Under the pieces are notes generated by a model that did not search any database, was not told the DNA's origin, and was given only the letters and a program-made list of their open reading frames with translations. This document shows, piece by piece, positions 16,854 to 26,534 of a DNA stretch of 64,000 nucleotides. The stretch is from the NCBI RefSeq assembly GCF_009760905.1, contig NZ_VIRW01000009.1, forward strand, positions 1 through 64,000, in the 5' to 3' direction. The first letter of the stretch is position 1; every line of letters begins with the position of its first letter. The position numbers were made by a program, and so were the translations under genes. The stretch is from Chitinibacter sp. GC72 (GTDB taxonomy: Bacteria; Pseudomonadota; Gammaproteobacteria; Burkholderiales; Chitinibacteraceae).

Positions 16854-18755
16854 TTAAAGGCTTTGCAGCTTGAGCCCGATGCTGCCCTTGATGCCCGCAG
16901 CATCCAGACCACATTCGGCCAGGATCTGTTTTTGTTCGCCGTGTTCGACGTAACTATCGGGCAGCCCCAGCTGCAGCACCGGTTTGCAGACGCCCGCGGC
17001 CATCATGGCCTCGATCACTGCGCTGCCTGCGCCACCCATGATGGCATTGTCTTCAACGGTAACAATCAAATCATGGCTTGCGGCCAGCTCCAGCACCAGC
17101 GCGGTATCAAGTGGCTTGATAAAGCGCATATTAGCCACCGTCACGCTCAAGACATCGGTCTCATTCAACGCTTCAGCAGCTGTTAGTACCGGTTCAAGCA
17201 CCGTGCCGAAAGCCAGAATGGCGACTTTTTTGCCTTGCTGCTCGGCCGCAGGGCGGCGAATTTCGCCTTTGCCCCAAGGTAGCAAGGTCATGCTTGCGTC
17301 CACCGCAACGCCCATCCCGCTGCCACGCGGGTAGCGTACACAGGCCGGGCCTGTATGCTGGTAGGCGGTGTAGAGCATCTGCCGGCATTCGTTTTCGTCG
17401 CCCGGCGCCAGAATCGCAACATTCGGAATACAGCGCAGGTAAGACAAATCAAAGCTGCCCGCGTGCGTCGGGCCATCGGCACCAACCAAGCCAGCGCGGT
17501 CAATCGCAAACGTCACATCCAGATTTTGCAGCGCCACGTCGTGCACCAGCTGATCATACGCGCGCTGCAAAAAGGTCGAGTAAATCGCGACCACGGGTTT
17601 AAGCCCTTCACAGGCCAGACCACCGGCAAAGGTCACTGCGTGCTGCTCGGCGATGCCGACGTCGAAATAGCGCTCGGGGTGCTCGGCATGAAAGCGCACC
17701 ATGCCGCTGCCTTCGCGCATCGCAGGCGTAATGCCGACCAATTTGTCGTCGATTTTGGCCATATCGCACAGCCAATCGCCAAATACTTGGGTAAAACTCG
17801 GCTTGCCGCCGCCCTTGCCTGCGGCCATGCCGTCTTCCGGCGTAAAGGGTGTCACAGCGTGATATTTCACCGGGTCAGCCACCGCCAGCTTATAGCCATT
17901 GCCTTTTTTGGTGACCACATGCAAAAACTGCGGGCCGCGTAGCGATTTGATATTCGATAAAGTTGCAACCAGCGTTTCCATATCGTGACCATCAATCGGG
18001 CCGATATAGTTAAAGCCGATTTCTTCAAACAGCGTGCCCGGCGTTAGAAAGCCTTTAACGCTTTCTTCGCCTTTTTTGGCCAGCTCTTTGAGCGGCGGCA
18101 TCGCATCGAGCACCTTGCCCGAAGCACTGCGGATACCGTTGTAGAATTTACCCGACAAGAGTTTGGCCAAATAATTATTAAACGCGCCCACATTCGGTGA
18201 AATCGACATTTCGTTGTCGTTCAAAATCACCAGCAAATCGGTCAGGTCACGATGGCCGGCGTTAAACAGCGCTTCAATCGCCTGCCCTGCCGTCATGGCA
18301 CCGTCGCCAATCACGGCAATCGCTTTGCGCTTTTCGCCTTTGAGCAAAGCCGCTTCGGCCATGCCCAGCGCAGCGCCAATCGACGTTGACGAATGCCCGA
18401 CACCAAAGGTGTCATATTCGGATTCGTCGCGTTTGGGAAAACCTGCCAGGCCGCCCTTCTGCCGCATCGTGTGCATGCGCTGTTTGCGACCGGTAAGGAT
18501 TTTATGCGGATAGCTTTGATGACCTACGTCCCACACCAGCCGGTCGTGTGGCGTGTCGAACACATAATGCAGCGCCACAGTCAGCTCGACTGCGCCCAGA
18601 TTCGAGGCGAAATGGCCGCCGGTCTGGCTGACCGAGTCGAGCAGAAATTGCCGTACTTCCTGCGCCACTTGCGGCAAATCTTTGCGCTCAATCTGGCGCA
18701 AATCGGCAGGACAGTCGATGGTGTCGAGCAAGGGATATTTTACGGGGCAAGTCAT
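16854..18755 (-). CDS. dxs: 1-Deoxy-D-xylulose-5-phosphate synthase
   Basis: The 633-residue thiamine diphosphate enzyme joins pyruvate and glyceraldehyde 3-phosphate in the first step of the MEP isoprenoid pathway. Visible motifs are [32 protein letters not shown], the diphosphate-binding GDGAMTAGQ with NDNEMSIS, the transketolase segment [16 protein letters not shown] and the C-terminal [13 protein letters not shown]. Length is normal. The gene is 44 bases downstream of ispA, after a perfect 16-bp palindrome, and probably belongs to the operon xseB-ispA-dxs. Confidence 0.97.
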   Translation of the reverse strand: MTCPVKYPLLDTIDCPADLRQIERKDLPQVAQEVRQFLLDSVSQTGGHFASNLGAVELTVALHYVFDTPHDRLVWDVGHQSYPHKILTGRKQRMHTMRQKGGLAGFPKRDESEYDTFGVGHSSTSIGAALGMAEAALLKGEKRKAIAVIGDGAMTAGQAIEALFNAGHRDLTDLLVILNDNEMSISPNVGAFNNYLAKLLSGKFYNGIRSASGKVLDAMPPLKELAKKGEESVKGFLTPGTLFEEIGFNYIGPIDGHDMETLVATLSNIKSLRGPQFLHVVTKKGNGYKLAVADPVKYHAVTPFTPEDGMAAGKGGGKPSFTQVFGDWLCDMAKIDDKLVGITPAMREGSGMVRFHAEHPERYFDVGIAEQHAVTFAGGLACEGLKPVVAIYSTFLQRAYDQLVHDVALQNLDVTFAIDRAGLVGADGPTHAGSFDLSYLRCIPNVAILAPGDENECRQMLYTAYQHTGPACVRYPRGSGMGVAVDASMTLLPWGKGEIRRPAAEQQGKKVAILAFGTVLEPVLTAAEALNETDVLSVTVANMRFIKPLDTALVLELAASHDLIVTVEDNAIMGGAGSAVIEAMMAAGVCKPVLQLGLPDSYVEHGEQKQILAECGLDAAGIKGSIGLKLQSL

Positions 18756-18774
18756 GAATCTATCATCCCATCCA

Positions 18775-18790
18775 CAGGGGTATACCCCTG
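18775..18790. repeat. Perfect palindrome CAGGGGTATACCCCTG between ispA and dxs
   Basis: The 16-bp sequence is its own reverse complement. Its GGGTATA core matches the ends of the dispersed 50-62-bp family seen elsewhere in the window. It could be a protein-binding site or a residue of such an element. Confidence 0.5.
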
Positions 18791-18799
18791 TAGAGATTA

Positions 18800-19699
18800 T
18801 CAGTATTTGCGGTCAACGATATACCCAGCAAGGGCATGCAGTAACTGGGCTTTTTCGCCAAACGGAGCCAGCGCGGCAAAAGCCGCCTGTTTCAATTCTT
18901 CGGCTTTCTCTTTGGCGCCTTTCATGCCCAATAAGGCGACATAAGTGGGCTTGTTATTGGCCGCATCCTTACCCGCAGTTTTACCCAAAGTGACGGAATC
19001 GGCTTCACAATCGAGAATATCATCGACCACTTGAAACGCCAGCCCGATACATTTGGCGTAATGATCCAGCCCACTACGCTGCTCGTCGCTCAAGCTTGTA
19101 CCGCAGTAGGAGCCCAGCAGCACGGCCGCGCGAATCAGCGCGCCGGTTTTCAGGATATGCATGCGCTCAAGTTCGGGCAGGCTCAAACTCTGACCCACGC
19201 TATACAGATCAATCCCCTGCCCGCCACACATGCCCAGACTACCTGAAGCGCGCGCCAGGATATTGACCATTTTCAATTGATCGCTAGGCTGATCGGCCAA
19301 AGTGCTGGCACTGAGCACATCAAACGCCGCCGTTTGCAGCGCATCGCCCGCCAGCAAAGCCGTCGCCTCGCCAAAAGCGACGTGAACGGTGGGTTTGCCA
19401 CGGCGCAATACATCATTGTCCATCGCCGGCATATCGTCGTGCACCAGCGAGTAGGCGTGGATCATTTCCAGCGCCGCGCCAACGGCTTGCAGGCGTTGCG
19501 GATCGGCATCGACCACCTGCCCGGCAGCAAACACCAGCAAGGGGCGAACGCGCTTGCCGCCGTCGAGCACGCTATAGCGCATCGCATCGTGCAAACGTTC
19601 CGGGATATGCGTACTGGCAGGCAGGTAATGCGCTAGCGCTTCTTCCATTTGCGCCTGCACCTGTGCCATCCAGTCTTTAAAATCGATCACTGCCGTCAT
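18800..19699 (-). CDS. ispA: (2E,6E)-Farnesyl diphosphate synthase
   Basis: The 299-residue prenyltransferase adds two isopentenyl units to give farnesyl diphosphate. It shows [11 protein letters not shown], the first Asp-rich motif [10 protein letters not shown] (the DDxxxxD form of bacterial FPP synthases), [23 protein letters not shown] and the second motif [12 protein letters not shown]. Its ATG directly abuts the stop codon of xseB, pointing to translational coupling. Geranyl diphosphate synthase activity is the intermediate step of the same enzyme. Confidence 0.95.
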   Translation of the reverse strand: MTAVIDFKDWMAQVQAQMEEALAHYLPASTHIPERLHDAMRYSVLDGGKRVRPLLVFAAGQVVDADPQRLQAVGAALEMIHAYSLVHDDMPAMDNDVLRRGKPTVHVAFGEATALLAGDALQTAAFDVLSASTLADQPSDQLKMVNILARASGSLGMCGGQGIDLYSVGQSLSLPELERMHILKTGALIRAAVLLGSYCGTSLSDEQRSGLDHYAKCIGLAFQVVDDILDCEADSVTLGKTAGKDAANNKPTYVALLGMKGAKEKAEELKQAAFAALAPFGEKAQLLHALAGYIVDRKY

Positions 19700-19936
19700 T
19701 TAAGCCCCCGCTTCCGGCATGGCTTTCAATTCGCCTGCCTCAAGAATCTTGACCTGTTGTTCGGCGGCAGCCAGCTTGCCCTCGCAAAAGCGCAGCAGCT
19801 CGGTGCCACGCTGATACGCAGCCAGACTCTCTTCCAGCGGCATCTGACCGGCTTCCATTTGTAAAATCAGCGCATCAAGCTCGGCAACGCCAGCCTCATA
19901 GCTTTCGGGTAAATTCGCTTTCGCTGCTTTGGCCAT
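19700..19936 (-). CDS. xseB: Exodeoxyribonuclease VII small subunit
   Basis: The 78-residue protein matches XseB: ESYEAGVAELDALILQMEAG, then MPLEESLAAYQRGTELLRFCE and QQVKILEAGE. It forms a helical pair that binds XseA to make the single-strand nuclease ExoVII. The start is the ATG at 19936 with GAGA upstream. The xseB-ispA-dxs order is conserved in many proteobacteria. Confidence 0.95.
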   Translation of the reverse strand: MAKAAKANLPESYEAGVAELDALILQMEAGQMPLEESLAAYQRGTELLRFCEGKLAAAEQQVKILEAGELKAMPEAGA

Positions 19937-20158
19937 CAACAATCTCGCAGTCTATCCAGCCGCCATTTCAATACCGCAGGCGAACTTGGGGCTAATTCTA
20001 AAGGCCGCTATTCTACCTCAGCAGCAATTTTTTGGCCTTGGCTATCATGCGGCCATGCACAAAATAAGCCGCAGCAAGACCATCGCCCAGAAAGCCAGCT
20101 TTCAAGTCGGCTCACTGACAGCTAGGATAAAGATATTCTGAATACAAAGCACACCACG

Positions 20159-21898
20159 ATGAATATTCTGCTCGGAGCCATTGCCAGTAGCGACGCCAAC
20201 ACCCTTCTGCAAGAGGGCTGCTCGCAGCTGCCAGATCAACCGTATCATTTTGCCCATGTCTGTGCCTTTAACGATGAAATCCTGATCCGCCAGGAAGAAC
20301 ATTACCCGAAACCCAGCCGGACTTACCCTGTGGGTTTGCTCTGTCTGGGTTTTAATCAGCATGATTCTGGGCTGACGCTGTTTCGCGAACGAGTGCTGGT
20401 GGCACTGCTGGGGCATCTGGAAAATACCGAACAGATCATGAGCAAGCTGACCTCACTGGGTTACTCGCACAATCTGGGGCAGAGCGAAGAAGTCATCGCC
20501 GCGCTGATCGACTGGTACGACCGCATCCACAAAAATTTTGCACTGGCTGTTCAGCTGGCGCTCAAGGAATGCCGGGGCTATTTTGCGCTGGCCGCAATCA
20601 AGAAAGGCAGTGCAGATAATCTGTATTGCGCCACATTGGGTCCCAGCCTGTTTATTGGGCAAAATCAGGATGGCTGCCATTTTGCCAGCGACGCCGCGCT
20701 GATCCGCACCCGATCCTCATTGCTGATCGAGCTTGAATGCGGTGAAATGGCCGAGCTTAATCCACGGCATATTGCCTGCTTTGATACCGAGGGCAAGCCG
20801 TGCAAGAAAAGCCCGCTACCTGCCCATGCAGCTGGCCATTTTGACTATCATATGCAGGCCGATATTGCTGCACAGCCCCTGCTGCTGGCACAACTGATCA
20901 AGCATTATCAAAACGCACAATTATCCGGCTTTTTGGAGCAGCTGGCAGCCGGGCACCAGTACCAGCGCGTGTTATTGCTGGCCAGCGGCTCGAGCCATCA
21001 TGCAGCGGCAACGGCGGGCTTCTGGATCGAGCAAATTGCCCAATTACCCGTTCATGTTGAATACGCCAGCGAATATCGGTACCGCAACCTGATTGTCGAG
21101 CGCAACACGCTGGTGATTGCCATTTCGCAATCGGGCGAAACCGCCGATACCATTGCGGCCTTGCGGCATGCGATTCAGGCCGGACATCAGGACACACTGG
21201 CCATCACCAACCACCCGGCCAGCACCCTCAGCCAGCTGGCCAAGTATCAGCTCACGCAATATGCCGGTGAAGAAATGGGCGCCACCTCGACCAAAACATT
21301 TTCGACCCAATTGCTGTGCCTGTATTTTGTCGCACTCAAGCTGGCGGCAGGCAAGCGGATTGATATCAGCATCGCCGCAGCTGAGCTCAATTTGCTGCCC
21401 AACGCGGTGGCCGCCGTGCTGAATCTGCAAGATGCACTCAAACAATGGGCACAACAGCTGGCCAAGGTGGAAAACCTGTTTCTGATCGGGCGCAATCTGC
21501 ATTTTCCGATTGCGCTGGAAGCGGCACAAAAAATGAAGGAAGTCAGCTACATCCACGCCGAAGGCTATCCGGGCGGAGAAATCAAGCACGGCCCCGTCAC
21601 CCTGATCAACCACACTGTGCCAGTGCTGGCCTGCCTGCCCTGGGACCTGATGGCCGAAAAAATGCTGGCCAATCTGCAGGAAGTGCGAGTCCGTCAGGGT
21701 GAAATTTATGTCCTGAGCGATGTGGGTTTAAGCTCGGTGGAGGGGTTTTACTGCATCCGGATGCCGCGCAAGCTGCCGCTACTCAACCCCGTTCTGTATG
21801 CGATTGCATTTCAGCTGCTCAGCTACCTGACCGCCATTGCCCGCGGCAATCAGGTCGATACACCACGCAATCTGAGCAAAACACTCGATAAGGAATAA
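20159..21898 (+). CDS. GlmS-like protein without the glutaminase cysteine
   Basis: The 579-residue protein has the full two-part plan of glucosamine-6-phosphate synthase. The N-terminal ~230 residues follow the glutaminase fold, but it starts MNILLGAIAS instead of MCGIVG, so the catalytic Cys is absent, and the RWATHG and HNGIIEN motifs are lost (GHLENTEQI remains). The C-terminal half has two SIS domains with LASGSSHHAAATAG, ISQSGETADT, EMGATSTKTFSTQ, the EIKHGPVTLI motif and the VDTPRNLSKTLDKE tail that matches the GlmS end. It probably binds fructose/glucosamine 6-phosphate, but it cannot use glutamine. A deaminase role in amino-sugar catabolism is a reasonable inference for a chitin degrader. 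A terminator follows. Confidence 0.82.
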   Translation: MNILLGAIASSDANTLLQEGCSQLPDQPYHFAHVCAFNDEILIRQEEHYPKPSRTYPVGLLCLGFNQHDSGLTLFRERVLVALLGHLENTEQIMSKLTSLGYSHNLGQSEEVIAALIDWYDRIHKNFALAVQLALKECRGYFALAAIKKGSADNLYCATLGPSLFIGQNQDGCHFASDAALIRTRSSLLIELECGEMAELNPRHIACFDTEGKPCKKSPLPAHAAGHFDYHMQADIAAQPLLLAQLIKHYQNAQLSGFLEQLAAGHQYQRVLLLASGSSHHAAATAGFWIEQIAQLPVHVEYASEYRYRNLIVERNTLVIAISQSGETADTIAALRHAIQAGHQDTLAITNHPASTLSQLAKYQLTQYAGEEMGATSTKTFSTQLLCLYFVALKLAAGKRIDISIAAAELNLLPNAVAAVLNLQDALKQWAQQLAKVENLFLIGRNLHFPIALEAAQKMKEVSYIHAEGYPGGEIKHGPVTLINHTVPVLACLPWDLMAEKMLANLQEVRVRQGEIYVLSDVGLSSVEGFYCIRMPRKLPLLNPVLYAIAFQLLSYLTAIARGNQVDTPRNLSKTLDKE

Positions 21899-21928
21899 AA
21901 CGCCTAGGCTTTAACAGCGGCAAGGCAT

Positions 21929-21957
21929 AAAAAAACGCCACGATCTGTGGCGTTTTT
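21929..21957. terminator. Bidirectional terminator
   Basis: ACGCCAC/GTGGCGT, flanked by an A tract and a T tract, lies between the convergent GlmS-like and cytochrome c5 genes. Confidence 0.85.
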
Positions 21958-21981
21958 CATTCAAACAAAATAATTGGCTAA

Positions 21982-22731
21982 TTATTTTGCTGCGTTAATC
22001 ATATACAGTGCCGCAGCTTTAAATTCATCATCAGAACCGCTGTAGCCACCTTTGGCCGGCATCGCATTGATGCCTTTAACGCCGTTGGCAATCGCAGCGT
22101 CTACACCATTTTTCAGACGAGGCGCCCAAGCTGTCTTGTCAGCAAATTTAGGTGCGCCAGCAGCACCGGAATCATGACAGGCCATACACACCGAGGCGTA
22201 GATTTCTTTGCCTTTCACATTAGGATCAATTGCACCGCCAGCTGCTGCACCAGCAACGGCAGGCTCTTCAAACTTGCCACCCACTGCATTGCCCATAAAA
22301 GCAACCGCACGTTTGACTTCGTCATCGGTCAGATCAGCCGCGCCACCTTTGGCTGGCATGGCGTTAAAGCCGGCAATCGCGTGCTTGCTCAGCGTTTCAA
22401 AACCTTGGGCAAGACGCGCAGTCCAGGCAGCCGCATCGCCAAACTTGGGTGCGCCAGCCAAGCCGGCGCCATGACAGGAGATACACACGCTTTCGTACAC
22501 GCTCTTGCCGCTGCGTGAACCCGGAGCACCGCCTTCTACAATTTTAACAGCGCCAACTGGCTGCAAGCGCGCCGAAACCGCTTCACCAGTCATTGTGGAA
22601 CTCGTCAGATTGGTATCCATGCCCGATGTAAACAGCTTGATCAGCAAGTAAACAATCAGTGGCACGCCAATCAAAGCCGCCAGCACCATGCCAGCAACAC
22701 CTTTCGACGCAGTTGCGTTGGATCCGCTCAT
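21982..22731 (-). CDS. Membrane-anchored di-haem cytochrome c5
   Basis: The 249-residue protein has an N-terminal membrane anchor (about residues 13-35), a linker, and two cytochrome c domains with haem-binding CISCH (Cys83-His87) and CMACH (Cys182-His186). Both domains have the class I c5 pattern GAPKFGD/GAPKFAD and the Met ligand in FNAMPAKGG or INAMPAKGG. In Neisseria the equivalent di-haem c5 carries electrons from the bc1 complex to the cbb3 oxidase in the periplasm. No oxidase genes are adjacent here. A tRNA gene stands divergently upstream. Confidence 0.93.
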   Translation of the reverse strand: MSGSNATASKGVAGMVLAALIGVPLIVYLLIKLFTSGMDTNLTSSTMTGEAVSARLQPVGAVKIVEGGAPGSRSGKSVYESVCISCHGAGLAGAPKFGDAAAWTARLAQGFETLSKHAIAGFNAMPAKGGAADLTDDEVKRAVAFMGNAVGGKFEEPAVAGAAAGGAIDPNVKGKEIYASVCMACHDSGAAGAPKFADKTAWAPRLKNGVDAAIANGVKGINAMPAKGGYSGSDDEFKAAALYMINAAK

Positions 22732-22875
22732 GCTGTCATCCCTTGTAGAAATCGTTATAAAAGTGAGCCTAATTCAGCTTCTGTGCGGCAATTATACCGA
22801 TAATCGCAGCGACCACAAAGCATTCGCCAGCTAGACGTACCCTGCGGAAGCAGTTATTATCTGCCCTCCTCGGAT

Positions 22876-22952
22876 GCACCCATAGCTCAGTTGGATAGAG
22901 TGTCAGTTTCCGAAGCTGAAGGTCGCAGGTTCGATTCCTGCTGGGTGCGCCA
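22876..22952 (+). tRNA. tRNA-Arg (anticodon CCG)
   Basis: The 77-nt sequence folds into a cloverleaf: acceptor GCACCCA/TGGGTGC, D arm GCTC...GAGT, anticodon loop TTCCGAA with CCG, T arm with GGTTCGATTCC, discriminator G and an encoded CCA end. Confidence 0.97.
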
Positions 22953-23169
22953 ATCAAATCAAGAGTTTAACCTAAAGCGCCAAGCTCTTACAGCTGACAG
23001 AAAATCTCCTCCCTATAGAAGCCAAAACTTAATCGTCGTTCAAGCTGTTGCCACAATTGCGACACCTCAATCCCCGCATATGGTTTTGCTTGGCAAATAC
23101 TCAAAAAGACAAAATACATTTGCAGTATTCAATTCGCCAAAATACAGGTTTTTAAACAGACACAAAATC

Positions 23170-23421
23170 ATGGACTCAAACACGATAATTGAGCTGGCCA
23201 TGGGTCAGATCCGGCAGCATCTGCAGCGCCATCCGCAGGCGGCGGATACGCTGGAGGGTGTTCATTCGTGGTGGCTGGCTAGCCAGGAGCCACCAGCCAT
23301 CACCGAGATGGCGCTCAGGCAATTGCAGGCGAATGGCGAAGTTGAAGCGCTGAATATCTGCCCTCGCCTACTGTGGCGCGCACGGCGTGTACTTGATGAG
23401 CCTGGCACGGACATCATCTAG
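23170..23421 (+). CDS. Small conserved-looking protein, unknown function
   Basis: This 83-residue reading frame opens with MDSNTIIELAMGQIRQHLQR and contains DTLEGVHSWWLA and TEMALRQLQANGEVEAL. The helical pattern followed by a short strand resembles a winged-helix unit, as in small proteins with a C-terminal beta wing. No good ribosome binding site is visible, and the reading frame extends upstream through the tRNA, which is certainly not coding. Its stop overlaps the operator before phnF. Function is not recognised. Confidence 0.5.
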   Translation: MDSNTIIELAMGQIRQHLQRHPQAADTLEGVHSWWLASQEPPAITEMALRQLQANGEVEALNICPRLLWRARRVLDEPGTDII

Positions 23422-23424
23422 ACG
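23415..23424. promoter_or_regulatory. Candidate PhnF operator at the phnF promoter
   Basis: CATCTAGACG matches the perfect palindromes CATCTAGATG (27648) and CGTCTAGACG (32257) at 9 of 10 positions or better. The GT-x-TA-x-AC pattern is typical for HutC-type GntR regulators. It overlaps the expected -35 region of the phnF promoter, so phnF is probably self-repressed. Confidence 0.6.
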
Positions 23425-23444
23425 TCATCAATTGGCACTATAAT
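23418..23444 (+). promoter_or_regulatory. phnF promoter
   Basis: A perfect -10 hexamer TATAAT occupies 23439-23444, 28 bases before the start codon. The -35 region, 17 bases upstream, falls on the CTAGA operator and is poorly conserved. Confidence 0.55.
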
Positions 23445-23472
23445 CACGGCTTTCTTTATCTGGCAGGCCAGC

Positions 23473-24183
23473 ATGTCCGGCAAATCCCAAGCGAAATGGC
23501 AACAAATCAGCAGCACGCTGGCGGATGAAATCCACCACAAGCAACTCTGCGGCCAGTTGCCGATTGAGCCCGTGCTGGCCGAGCGTTTTGGGGTGAACCG
23601 CCATACGGTGCGGCGAGCTTTGCAGGAGCTGGAAAATCTGGGGCTGGTGCGCATCGAGCAAGGGCGCGGCACTTTTGTGCAGGAAGACCTGATTGCTTAC
23701 CGGATGGGGCGCAAGGCGCGTTTTTCGCACAGTCTGGCGGCGCAAAGCCTGGCTGGGCAAAGCAAAATCACGCAGCATTCGGTGGTACTCGCACACGATG
23801 AAGTCTGCAAAATGCTGGAAGTGCCCGAAGGTAGCGAGGTACTGAAAATTGACGCGCTCGATTATGCCGACGAGCAAATAGTTGGCGTGAATACCGAATA
23901 TCTGCCGCTGCCGCGCTTTGCGCAGTTTGCTGAGTTGTTGCGGCAACACGGCGTGATGAGCGAAGCACTGCGTGCCGCTGGCGTGCAGAATGTGTCGCGC
24001 AAACTCTCACGCATTACCGCCCGCCTGCCCGGCCCCGAAGTCGCCGCCCAATTGGCGCAGCCCAAAACCCAGCCAATTTTATACGTCGAAAGCGTGTATC
24101 AGGATGAAGCTGACCAGGTGATCGAATATGGCATTACCCGCTTTGCAGCCAATACGATTCAGCTGTTGATCGAGCCAGAATAA
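23473..24183 (+). CDS. phnF: GntR/UTRA-family regulator of phosphonate use (PhnF-type)
   Basis: The 236-residue protein has an N-terminal winged helix-turn-helix (ISSTLADEIHHKQLCGQLP, LAERFGVNRHTVRRALQELE, GLVRIEQGRGTFV) and a C-terminal UTRA effector domain ending in VIEYGITRFAANTIQLLIE. This is the HutC subgroup of GntR regulators that includes PhnF. Its position at the edge of the AEP gene block and the three matching palindromes upstream of phnF, phnW and the binding-protein gene support control of AEP uptake and breakdown. The effector is likely a phosphonate or pathway intermediate. Confidence 0.85.
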   Translation: MSGKSQAKWQQISSTLADEIHHKQLCGQLPIEPVLAERFGVNRHTVRRALQELENLGLVRIEQGRGTFVQEDLIAYRMGRKARFSHSLAAQSLAGQSKITQHSVVLAHDEVCKMLEVPEGSEVLKIDALDYADEQIVGVNTEYLPLPRFAQFAELLRQHGVMSEALRAAGVQNVSRKLSRITARLPGPEVAAQLAQPKTQPILYVESVYQDEADQVIEYGITRFAANTIQLLIEPE

Positions 24184-24211
24184 GGCACCACAGCAAGATT
24201 ACCCAGTACGA

Positions 24212-24256
24212 GTATTGGCCTATAGATTAGATCAATATTAATCTACAGGCCAATAC
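24212..24256. terminator. Long hairpin between convergent phnF and the FAD oxidase gene
   Basis: GTATTGGCCTATAGATTA pairs with TAATCTACAGGCCAATAC (one mismatch) around an 8-base loop. It lies between two gene ends and has the GGTAT-type termini of a dispersed repeat family, so it may be an element that also serves as a transcription stop. Confidence 0.6.
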
Positions 24257-24259
24257 CCC

Positions 24260-25675
24260 TTAGTGATCTGCCTTGCCGGCCGCAGCAGCAAAACGCGCCA
24301 GCCATTGATCCAGCCAGCGCGGCGCTAGTCCGGCATCCTCGGCAGCTTCTTTGCGGCGGATCGCGTTGCGCACCATGATTGAACCCAGCCAACGAATCGG
24401 CTCAGGCGGGAAATGCCCAAGCGGGCCGCTGACCAAAGCACAAGTGCGCCAGCCCTCTTGTTCCTCGCGCACCATGCTGGCCAAAATCTGCCCGCCAAGA
24501 TAGCAGGTGCTAACCCCATTACCGGAATAACCAAAGCCATACACGATATGAGGCTGATCCACCAAATAGCCAAAAAATGGCAGCCCCGTTACCGAACGAT
24601 CCGAAGCGCCAGTCCACGATGCGGCAATCGGTACATCGGCCAATTTTGGAAAAAAGCGGCGAATCGCTTGCTGTAGCATCGGCACGTATTGGCTGGCCTG
24701 ATCAAAGCTCGCCAGCATGCGTCCGCCAAAGGCAAAGGTATTGCCGCCTTTGCCCAGCATCAAGCGGCCATCGCGGGTGCGGCGATAGTAATGCACAAAA
24801 ATCCGCGAATCACACACCGCCGCGCCGTGGTTTAAGCCTTGTTGTGCCAATTGATCGGGGCAAGGCTTGGTGATCACCATATCGGATGACACCAGCGCAA
24901 TGCTGCGCGCAAACTGGCGAAACTGGCTGGCCATCCACGCATTGAGCGCCAGCACGACTTTAGTGGCGCGCACCAATCCGGCGGGTGTACGCAGCTGCGC
25001 GGGCTGACCGTAGTTCAAGCTGAGCATCGGGGTATGTTCATAAATGCGCACCCCCATCTGCTCGGCAATCCGTGCCAAGCCGCGCACCAGCAGCGCCGGT
25101 TGCACGCTGCCGGCAATCGGTGAAAACTCGCCGGTCAGATGCGCATCCGAGCCCGTTTTGGCTTTGAGTTCTGCGGCCGATAAGCTGCGCCAGCTATTGA
25201 TACCCTGCGCATCCAGCTCGGCCAGCACCGCATCCATCGCGCCCAATTGGGCCTGATTGGTCGCGGTATATACCGCACCATCAAGCTCCAACTCGGCATC
25301 GAGCTGATGCGCGCGGCAAAAATCGGCCATCGCCAAGACCGCTGCTTCCGATCCTTTGACGATGCGTACCGCTTCATCCTCGCCAAACAAGCGGCGTAAA
25401 GTCAGGTATTTGGGTGCCAAGGTCAGCACGCAACCGCCATTACGCCCCGACGCGCCGCTGCCGCACAGGTTTTTTTCCAGAATCACGATGTTTAACTCGG
25501 GTTGCGCTTGTTTGAGCTGGATGGCGGTCCACAGGCCGGTGTAGCCGCCGCCGACAATACACACATCAGCGTTGATCGTTTCAGCCAGTGGCGTCCGATG
25601 GCTGGGGGCTTGGTATCGCTCCTGCGCCAGCGCTTGCGCCATCCAATACGGCTGAAACTCGTCGCGCAAACTCAT
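24260..25675 (-). CDS. FAD-dependent aminophosphonate oxidoreductase (DAO family)
   Basis: The 471-residue flavoprotein starts with a Rossmann FAD site ([17 protein letters not shown]) followed by [10 protein letters not shown], typical of DAO-family amine oxidases. The C-terminal [18 protein letters not shown] and [11 protein letters not shown] segments contact FAD and substrate. Enzymes of this type in phosphonate operons were annotated as putative aminophosphonate oxidoreductases and later shown to oxidise AEP or N-methyl-AEP to phosphonoacetaldehyde. Its start overlaps the phnX stop by four bases (ATGA), giving PhnX its substrate without need for pyruvate. The exact substrate here is inferred. 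Confidence 0.85.
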   Translation of the reverse strand: MSLRDEFQPYWMAQALAQERYQAPSHRTPLAETINADVCIVGGGYTGLWTAIQLKQAQPELNIVILEKNLCGSGASGRNGGCVLTLAPKYLTLRRLFGEDEAVRIVKGSEAAVLAMADFCRAHQLDAELELDGAVYTATNQAQLGAMDAVLAELDAQGINSWRSLSAAELKAKTGSDAHLTGEFSPIAGSVQPALLVRGLARIAEQMGVRIYEHTPMLSLNYGQPAQLRTPAGLVRATKVVLALNAWMASQFRQFARSIALVSSDMVITKPCPDQLAQQGLNHGAAVCDSRIFVHYYRRTRDGRLMLGKGGNTFAFGGRMLASFDQASQYVPMLQQAIRRFFPKLADVPIAASWTGASDRSVTGLPFFGYLVDQPHIVYGFGYSGNGVSTCYLGGQILASMVREEQEGWRTCALVSGPLGHFPPEPIRWLGSIMVRNAIRRKEAAEDAGLAPRWLDQWLARFAAAAGKADH

Positions 25676-26508
25676 GGCCGTTCACCGCGCGCCAAGCGGG
25701 CCTCGATATCGGCAATCACCGGCATTAAATCAGCGATACTATCAATCACATAATGCGCACCAGCTTGAGTCAGTTTTTCACTCGCCACGCTGCGTCGCTG
25801 CACTTGTTGGTCTGCGTCCAGCGCATCCCATTCGTCTTGCGTTAGCCCTACTTCATTGCCGCTAATGGCCAGCCCCACCGTCCACATGCCCGCGTTCAGG
25901 CCTTCGGCAATGCCGGGGATGGTGTCATCGACTTTGACGCAGGCGGCTACTTGCACTATGCCCAGCTCAATGACATTGGCCAGCGCCATCCACGGGCCGG
26001 GACGCGAGCCCGCAGCCAGATCATCGGCCGCCACAATATGATCAGGGCTAAAGCCGGCTTGCGCTGCCAGCGGAATCAACTGCGTCATCACCGCGCGCGG
26101 GTAGCCGGTGCAGCTGCCGATTTTGAGGCCCTGTGCGCGTAGCTGCGCGATGGTGTCAATCGCGCCACGAATCGGCTGCGAAAAATGGCCTACTTGCTCA
26201 ATTTGCAATGGCATAAATAGTGCATAGATGCGATCAACATCGGCATCGCTCATTGTGCTGCCAAATTTGGCCTGCCAGCGCGCCGACACAGCCGGGATTT
26301 GTCCAACCGCTTTAATGTGATCCCATTTGGCCATCCCCATCGGCACGCGTGCCTCGGCCAAGCTGATGTCCACGCCAATCTGGCTAAAGGCCTGCACCAA
26401 GACTTGGGTCGGCGCAAACGAGCCAAAATCCAGTACGGTACCAGCCCAATCGAAAATCACCGCCTCAAGCGGGCCGCGTTTTGAGGAAAGTGATGAGTTT
26501 ATTTGCAT
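25672..26508 (-). CDS. phnX: Phosphonoacetaldehyde hydrolase (phosphonatase)
   Basis: This HAD-superfamily enzyme of about 278 residues cleaves phosphonoacetaldehyde to acetaldehyde and phosphate. It shows the nucleophile loop [12 protein letters not shown], the cap motif [14 protein letters not shown] with the Schiff-base Lys, [10 protein letters not shown] and the acidic [18 protein letters not shown] before the ATG at 26508 supports this start; longer in-frame starts overlap the end of phnW. The operon order phnW-phnX-oxidase fits AEP breakdown. Confidence 0.95.
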   Translation of the reverse strand: MQINSSLSSKRGPLEAVIFDWAGTVLDFGSFAPTQVLVQAFSQIGVDISLAEARVPMGMAKWDHIKAVGQIPAVSARWQAKFGSTMSDADVDRIYALFMPLQIEQVGHFSQPIRGAIDTIAQLRAQGLKIGSCTGYPRAVMTQLIPLAAQAGFSPDHIVAADDLAAGSRPGPWMALANVIELGIVQVAACVKVDDTIPGIAEGLNAGMWTVGLAISGNEVGLTQDEWDALDADQQVQRRSVASEKLTQAGAHYVIDSIADLMPVIADIEARLARGERP

Positions 26509-26534
26509 GGTATTTATCCTTTTTAGAGAGTTCA

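Noticed and set aside
20100-20158. Possible glmS ribozyme before the GlmS-like gene
   Set aside because: The leader is short and no ribozyme-like core or pairing was found; glmS ribozymes are mainly known in Gram-positive bacteria.
22891-23169. Reading frame running through the tRNA-Arg gene
   Set aside because: It overlaps a perfect tRNA; only the part from the ATG at 23170 is kept as a possible gene.
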